This document shows positions 61,001 through 64,000 of a stretch of 64,000 nucleotides of DNA, piece by piece. The translations under genes and the position numbers were made by a program. The DNA is taken from positions 1 to 64,000 of the forward strand of contig OY762962.1 in assembly GCA_963667195.1 (NCBI GenBank), in the 5' to 3' direction. A model generated the notes under the pieces. That model was given only the letters and a program-made list of their open reading frames with translations, was not told where the DNA came from and made no database searches. Origin of the DNA: UBA7703 sp963667195 (lineage in GTDB: Bacteria > Bacillota > Clostridia > Christensenellales > CAG-138). Each line of letters starts with the position of its first letter. Within the stretch, counting starts at the first letter, position 1.

Positions 61001-61427
61001 GCGCGCAGGAACCGGCCTCATGGGTTACGCGGTGCTGGAAGGCATCACCGGCAGCGTGGAGGCGGTGCTCTTTCCGCGGACGCTGCAGCAGGCGGGCTCG
61101 CTCTTTGTGGACGACGCTCCCGTGCTCGCGCGCGGCAAGCTCAACATTCGCGAGGATCGCGCAAACTCCTTGCTCATCGACGAGCTCAAGCCGCTCGGAG
61201 AAGTGAACCGCACACTCTACATTCGCTTTGAGTCCCTGTCGGACGACCTCATGCAGCGCACCTGCGCGTATTTGAAGCGCTACCCGGGCGAGACGCCCGT
61301 CGTGCTCTACGACGCGGCTAAGAAGATCGGCAAGGGCGTGACGCGCGAGTTTTATGTTACAATAACGGATGCGTTTCTTGCCGCCGCGGAGGATCGCTTT
61401 GGCAAGGAGTGCGTCAAGCTCAAATAG
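58008..61427 (+). CDS. dnaE: DNA polymerase III subunit alpha (DnaE type)
   Basis: 1139 residues: PHP domain with HLHVHTQYSLLDGA and HVH/HxxH metal-type motifs; palm with GPGRGSGAGSLAAY and PDFDIDFCYERR, carrying the catalytic aspartates; tau/fingers region; helix-hairpin-helix; and a C-terminal OB domain (VIVGGLLTQCKQKPT). A normal DnaE, distinct from PolC, which is not in this window. It overlaps whiA by 8 bp, suggesting coupling. Confidence 0.97.
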   Translation: MGNFTHLHVHTQYSLLDGAARIPDLVARAKSMGQTALAITDHGVMYGVIDFYRACLKQGVKPVIGMETYVAPRSMRDREGSQDREYAHLILLCKNETGYKNLMVLSSEAFLHGFYYRPRIDYELLEKHSEGLVCLSACLAGDIPQALLQNNYDLALRHANRLQGMFGEDFYIELQNHGIPEQIQVLPGLRKIAAEIGAKCVVTNDVHYVSPDDAEAQDVLLCIQTQRFVDEPDRMRMEGNQFFLKSEDEMRLALPEDAEAIDNTAEVVDKCNLEIQFGIRRMPGFTAPDGSDNVTYLRKLCDEGMALKLPDADAEARERLQYELGIIEQMGFVDYFLIVWDFIHYAKMHGIMVGPGRGSGAGSLAAYCLDITDVDPLKYNLLFERFLNPERISMPDFDIDFCYERRQEVIDYVAAKYGDGHVSQIITFGTMAARAVIRDVGRVLRVPYADVDKLSKMVPFELNMTLERALSISPDLKAQYQSDETTKKIIDLSLRLEGLPRHSSTHAAGVVISSVPITDVVPLQVNDSVITTQFPMTTLEELGLLKMDFLGLRTLTVIRDTLGFIEETGKPVPDLNRLPFTDDKVYQMIASGDTDGVFQLESGGMRQFLQQLKPDCFEDLIAGISLYRPGPMEQIPRYVKGKHNPGSVAYLHPLLEPILCTTYGCMVYQEQVMEIVRALAGYSYGRSDLVRRAMSKKKHEVMAKEREYFVHGTDGVVGAVANGVPEAVANQIFDEMMDFASYAFNKSHAAAYAVLAYRTAYLKYYYPVEFLTALINSFLGSVDTVASYVYSARNHGIKVLPPDVNFSRARFAPEKGAIRFGLAAVRNVGGAVMEAMVQERAQNGTFSDFFNFCDRVDGLNKRMLEALISAGCFDSMGGKRAQYLAVYERALDASAALKKARGSGQMSLFDLDGGDTLQSAQIPLPNAPELSHQIILVKERESTGLYLSGHPLDNYEDQLKKLKYTVGELAEADGTGQIKDEEQVIVGGLLTQCKQKPTRAGTGLMGYAVLEGITGSVEAVLFPRTLQQAGSLFVDDAPVLARGKLNIREDRANSLLIDELKPLGEVNRTLYIRFESLSDDLMQRTCAYLKRYPGETPVVLYDAAKKIGKGVTREFYVTITDAFLAAAEDRFGKECVKLK

Positions 61428-61498
61428 CAAAGTCAATCGAACGAAACCTTAATAAACGAAATTGCCCGCGCGAAAGCGCCGAAAGGATACCCAAATTT

Positions 61499-62857
61499 AT
61501 GGCACAAAAACTTCGCCCTCCCGTTGAGAAAAACGACGACCTCGTCGTCACCATCGAGTCCCTGACCAACGAAGGCCAGGGTGTTGCCCGCGTGGAGGGC
61601 TTTGCCGTGTTCGTCGTCGGCGCGCTTGCGGGCGAAGAGGTCAAAGCGCACGTGATCAAGGTGCAGCCGACCTACGCCGTTGCGAAAGCAACCGAAATTC
61701 TCAAGCCCTCGCCGGATCGCGTCCGCCCCGCCTGCCCGGTCTTTGCGCAGTGCGGCGGCTGCACACTCTGGCACCTGAGCTATCCCGCGCAGCTGCGGCA
61801 AAAGCAGCAGTGGGTGCAGGACGCGCTCTCCCGCCTCGGCGGGTTTGCGAACGTTCCCATGCAGCCCATCGTCGGCATGGAAGAGCCCACCCGCTATCGC
61901 AACAAGGGCAGTTTTCCCTTTGGCGTGGTCGGCAGCGCCGCCGTGTTCGGCTTCTTTGCGGAGCGCAGCCACAGGCTCGTGCCGTTTTCAGACTGTCTGA
62001 TTCAGGACGAGCGGATCGTGGACGCCGCACGCAGAGTTGCCGCTTGGGCAAACGCCTGCGGTGTGCCCGTCTATGACGAGGCCACGGGTGAAGGCCAGCT
62101 TCGCCACGTCGTCGCGCGAACCACAGCGGAAGGCGAGCTGATGGTCACGGTCGTCACGAAGGGCCAGCTCAAGAAGAAGGACGATCTGTTGTCGTTCCTT
62201 GAGGACTGCGACAGCGTTTGGCACAACGAGAATCCAAAGCAAACCAACGTCGTGTTCGGCGAAAAATTCACCCTGCTCTCCGGCAAACAAACGCTCACCG
62301 AAACCATCGGGGAGAAGCGTTTCTCCGTGAGTCCACAGTCGTTTTTGCAGGTCAACCGCGTTCAAACGCGCGCGCTCTATGACGCCGCGCGGGAGTTCCT
62401 CGCGGCAAAGCCCACCGAGACCGTCGTGGACGCGTATTGCGGCGTCGGCACGATTTCGCTCTTTATCGCGGGAGACTGCGCGCATGTGATCGGCATTGAG
62501 CAAGTCGCGCCCGCCATCGAGGACGCAAAGGCGAACGCCAAGGCAAACGGCGTGAAAAACGCGGAGTTCGTCTGCAGCAATGTAGAGGATGTGCTCCCCC
62601 GCCTGCTCTCGCGCGAAGGCGGCATCGACGCCATCGTGCTTGATCCCCCGCGCAAAGGCTGCGAGGAAGCCGCGCTGGAAGCAATCGCCAAGAGCGCTGC
62701 CTCTCGCGTGGTCTACGTCTCCTGCAACCCCGCCACCCTCGCCCGGGACTGCAAGTATCTTGCTCAACACGGCTTTACCCTCTCCGCCGTCCGTCCCGTG
62801 GACATGTTCCCGCAGACGTGCCATGTGGAAAGCGTGGCGTTGATGGTAAGAGCGTAA
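61499..62857 (+). CDS. 23S rRNA (uracil-5-)-methyltransferase, RlmCD/RumA type
   Basis: 452 residues: N-terminal TRAM domain (VVTIESLTNEGQGVARVEGF), an iron-sulfur cluster site (CPVFAQCGGC with a later cysteine in FSDCLIQ), the SAM motif DAYCGVGTISLF, the catalytic-cysteine motif VYVSCNPATLARD, and the C-terminal DMFPQTCHVE. Makes m5U in 23S rRNA; the exact position cannot be told. Start ATG 61499 with AAGGA upstream. A 24-bp piece of its 3' end recurs at 63976. Confidence 0.93.
   Translation: MAQKLRPPVEKNDDLVVTIESLTNEGQGVARVEGFAVFVVGALAGEEVKAHVIKVQPTYAVAKATEILKPSPDRVRPACPVFAQCGGCTLWHLSYPAQLRQKQQWVQDALSRLGGFANVPMQPIVGMEEPTRYRNKGSFPFGVVGSAAVFGFFAERSHRLVPFSDCLIQDERIVDAARRVAAWANACGVPVYDEATGEGQLRHVVARTTAEGELMVTVVTKGQLKKKDDLLSFLEDCDSVWHNENPKQTNVVFGEKFTLLSGKQTLTETIGEKRFSVSPQSFLQVNRVQTRALYDAAREFLAAKPTETVVDAYCGVGTISLFIAGDCAHVIGIEQVAPAIEDAKANAKANGVKNAEFVCSNVEDVLPRLLSREGGIDAIVLDPPRKGCEEAALEAIAKSAASRVVYVSCNPATLARDCKYLAQHGFTLSAVRPVDMFPQTCHVESVALMVRA
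62804..62827 (+). repeat. direct repeat within methyltransferase 3' end, copy 1
   Basis: Encodes MFPQTCHV; matches 63976-63999 at 23 of 24 positions. Confidence 0.85.
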
Positions 62858-62884
62858 GATACGACGCGATCTAAGTAGTTCATG

Positions 62885-62913
62885 TTGCTATTGAAATTCG
62901 AGCCCAATAGATT
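62885..62913 (+). promoter_or_regulatory. promoter candidate for the gene at 62947
   Basis: TTGCTA (62885-62890), 17-bp spacer, TAGATT (62908-62913). The downstream ATG has AAGGAG 7 nt upstream. Confidence 0.5.
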
Positions 62914-62946
62914 TTTTAGGGTAAGAATTCTTTAAGGAGAAAAGGA

Positions 62947-63291
62947 ATGTTGCGTCTATTTCGTCAAAAATCTGTTGATGAAAAGAAAGTGGATGCTTTC
63001 GTTTCGTGGTTTATTAACAATGCTGATAGAATCAAATTGAGTGTGGAAAATAAAGACCATGATAGGAACTCTATGCTTTCGGTTCTTGACGAGGTCGAAC
63101 TACAATTAACCAAAGTATATCGAGATGGATATAAAGGGCAAATTGAATTTGACTATGGCGGAGTGAACGCAATATGGTGTTTGAATCTTTATCATAAAGA
63201 TAATCCGTTTTTAGTTCAGGCCACTGAAATGATAGCAAGCAGATTTAAGCAGATAGATCAGGGCGAATGGACTGTACAAGCAGGTATTTAA
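62947..63291 (+). CDS. hypothetical protein, AT-rich accessory gene
   Basis: 114 residues, soluble and acidic, no signal peptide. It contains VDAFVSWFINNADRI, LDEVELQLTKVYRDGY and IEFDYGGVNAIWCLNLYH. No family was recognised; size and style would suit an immunity or small cytoplasmic accessory protein, but that is a guess. Clearly translated: AAGGAG 7 nt before the ATG. GC content is visibly lower than in dnaE or the methyltransferase, consistent with acquisition. Confidence 0.75.
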   Translation: MLRLFRQKSVDEKKVDAFVSWFINNADRIKLSVENKDHDRNSMLSVLDEVELQLTKVYRDGYKGQIEFDYGGVNAIWCLNLYHKDNPFLVQATEMIASRFKQIDQGEWTVQAGI

Positions 63292-63387
63292 TCGCTATAT
63301 TGACGAGATACTCATAGCTACAAGCACGGATAGTCGATCGTTAAACGGAGAGAAAATCGACTCTAAGCAATTTACGAGGAACGTTAT

Positions 63388-63765
63388 GTGAAAGAGATTC
63401 GTGTCAGGCGTCTGTTGAAATTCAGGTCTGTTCTTCTTCCTTTCTGGATTGTGTTTGGAATAGACAAAAGCCAGTTTATGAAGCTGTTTCATTTGCAGGA
63501 CGATTTGACTTGTGAAATGGATGTCGCATTTCCGATCTCAAGATTAGGCGAAGTAAATTTGAAAGAATATGGCGTGCCGATATATTCTGGGAGAGCGCTC
63601 ACAATCGTTTCAGATCGGAATATCTCGTCCTTGTTCGTTATGACATGTGACGGTTTGCTGTCAAACGAAGTAATTTTTGACAAAGAAGCCAAACGCTGTG
63701 AGGTTGAAATCTCAGTGGCGGGTGGCTGGCGAACGCCAAGCTATCCGATCGTGCGGTTACTGTAA
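63388..63765 (+). CDS. hypothetical protein, AT-rich accessory gene
   Basis: 125 residues, no signal peptide or clear domain; a hydrophobic N-terminal stretch (LLPFWIVFGI) could be a buried helix. Contains MKLFHLQDDLTCEMDVAFP and VEISVAGGWRTPSYPIVRLL. GTG start with GAGGA 7 nt upstream. It follows the preceding unknown gene after 96 bp and is probably part of the same acquired patch. Confidence 0.65.
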   Translation: MKEIRVRRLLKFRSVLLPFWIVFGIDKSQFMKLFHLQDDLTCEMDVAFPISRLGEVNLKEYGVPIYSGRALTIVSDRNISSLFVMTCDGLLSNEVIFDKEAKRCEVEISVAGGWRTPSYPIVRLL

Positions 63766-63975
63766 AACGATTTCACAAAAGATTGCGCATACGAAGTTTC
63801 AAGCACAGAAGCGTATAGTTCAGTGAACGCTGAGGAACCGTTGCTTGTTAGGGAATCAATTGCGTTTAGCTCGCAACTATACGCAATGATCAGAAACCGA
63901 TTCAATTGTAGTGTAGTGTGAATCACCACTACTATATTATAACAGGCATGTTTTTAAATCATCGATCCAGTCTCT

Positions 63976-63999
63976 ATGTTCCCGCAGACTTGCCATGTG
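63976..63999 (+). repeat. direct repeat of methyltransferase 3' end, copy 2 (at window edge)
   Basis: 23 of 24 bases match 62804-62827, encoding the same MFPQTCHV; base 64000 differs from the corresponding base. The sequence beyond the window is unknown. Confidence 0.8.
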
Positions 64000-64000
64000 T

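Noticed and set aside
63741..63929. 62-codon minus-strand open frame at the right end
   Set aside because: No recognisable ribosome-binding site or domain, and it overlaps the end of the plus-strand gene; could be real but unsupported.

Overview
This window looks like chromosomal DNA of a GC-rich Firmicute of class Clostridia. Three things support this: the gene orders (rimP-nusA-rnpM-ylxQ-infB-rbfA-nrnA-truB-ribF-rpsO-pnp; plsX, acpP-rnc-smc-ftsY-ylxM-ffh-rpsP-khpA-rimM-trmD-rplS-rbgA-rnhB; murB-rapZ-whiA-dnaE), the strong Shine-Dalgarno sites, and consensus sigma-A promoters. A gut Clostridia lineage near Christensenellales is a guess from codon and GC style, not something the sequence proves. 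No rRNA, tRNA, CRISPR array, integrase or transposase was seen.

Layout. 1-8.7 kb, minus strand: 5' part of topA, dprA, comM, a GtrA protein and a 1276-residue two-module GT-C glycosyltransferase. 8.8-23.8 kb, minus: the ribosome/SRP/chromosome block from yceD-rpmF and plsX through acpP, rnc, smc, ftsY, ylxM, ffh, rpsP, khpA, rimM, trmD, an EamA transporter, rplS, rbgA, rnhB and yraN. 23.9-42.4 kb, minus: the transcription/translation-factor block rimP to ribF, then rpsO, pnp, an M16 peptidase, a dimeric dUTPase, an HlyD-like protein, yggS, sepF, a DivIVA-like protein and ygiQ. 42.6-46.2 kb, minus: pgsA behind a partial sodium-pump decarboxylase set (OadG, biotin carrier, OadA), with rluB upstream. 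46.6-51.9 kb, minus: an ABC exporter, a barnase-type RNase with its barstar, a membrane-anchored HEAT-repeat protein and a degenerate family-2 glycosyltransferase, apparently one transcription unit. 52.0-54.8 kb: a DNA glycosylase followed by an accessory patch with two tandem paralogue pairs. 55.1-62.9 kb, plus: murB, rapZ, whiA, dnaE and an RlmCD-type methyltransferase. 62.9-64.0 kb: AT-richer DNA with two unknown genes.

The housekeeping blocks are orthodox. The most unusual signal is in the accessory patches. A 146-bp stretch, made of the last 26 codons of the glycosylase gene (25 sense codons plus stop) and the ribosome-binding site of the next gene, is present twice with one mismatch. 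The two copies lie in front of two genes that are only about half identical as proteins. At the right edge of the window, 24 bp of the methyltransferase gene's 3' end reappear after two unknown genes. Both patterns suggest small cargo cassettes inserted behind housekeeping genes and flanked by copies of the host gene's 3' end. Other observations are a MITE-like long hairpin between acpP and rnc, three genes whose promoters put the transcription start at the start codon (leaderless mRNAs), a fused two-module glycosyltransferase, and a barnase/barstar pair beside an exporter.
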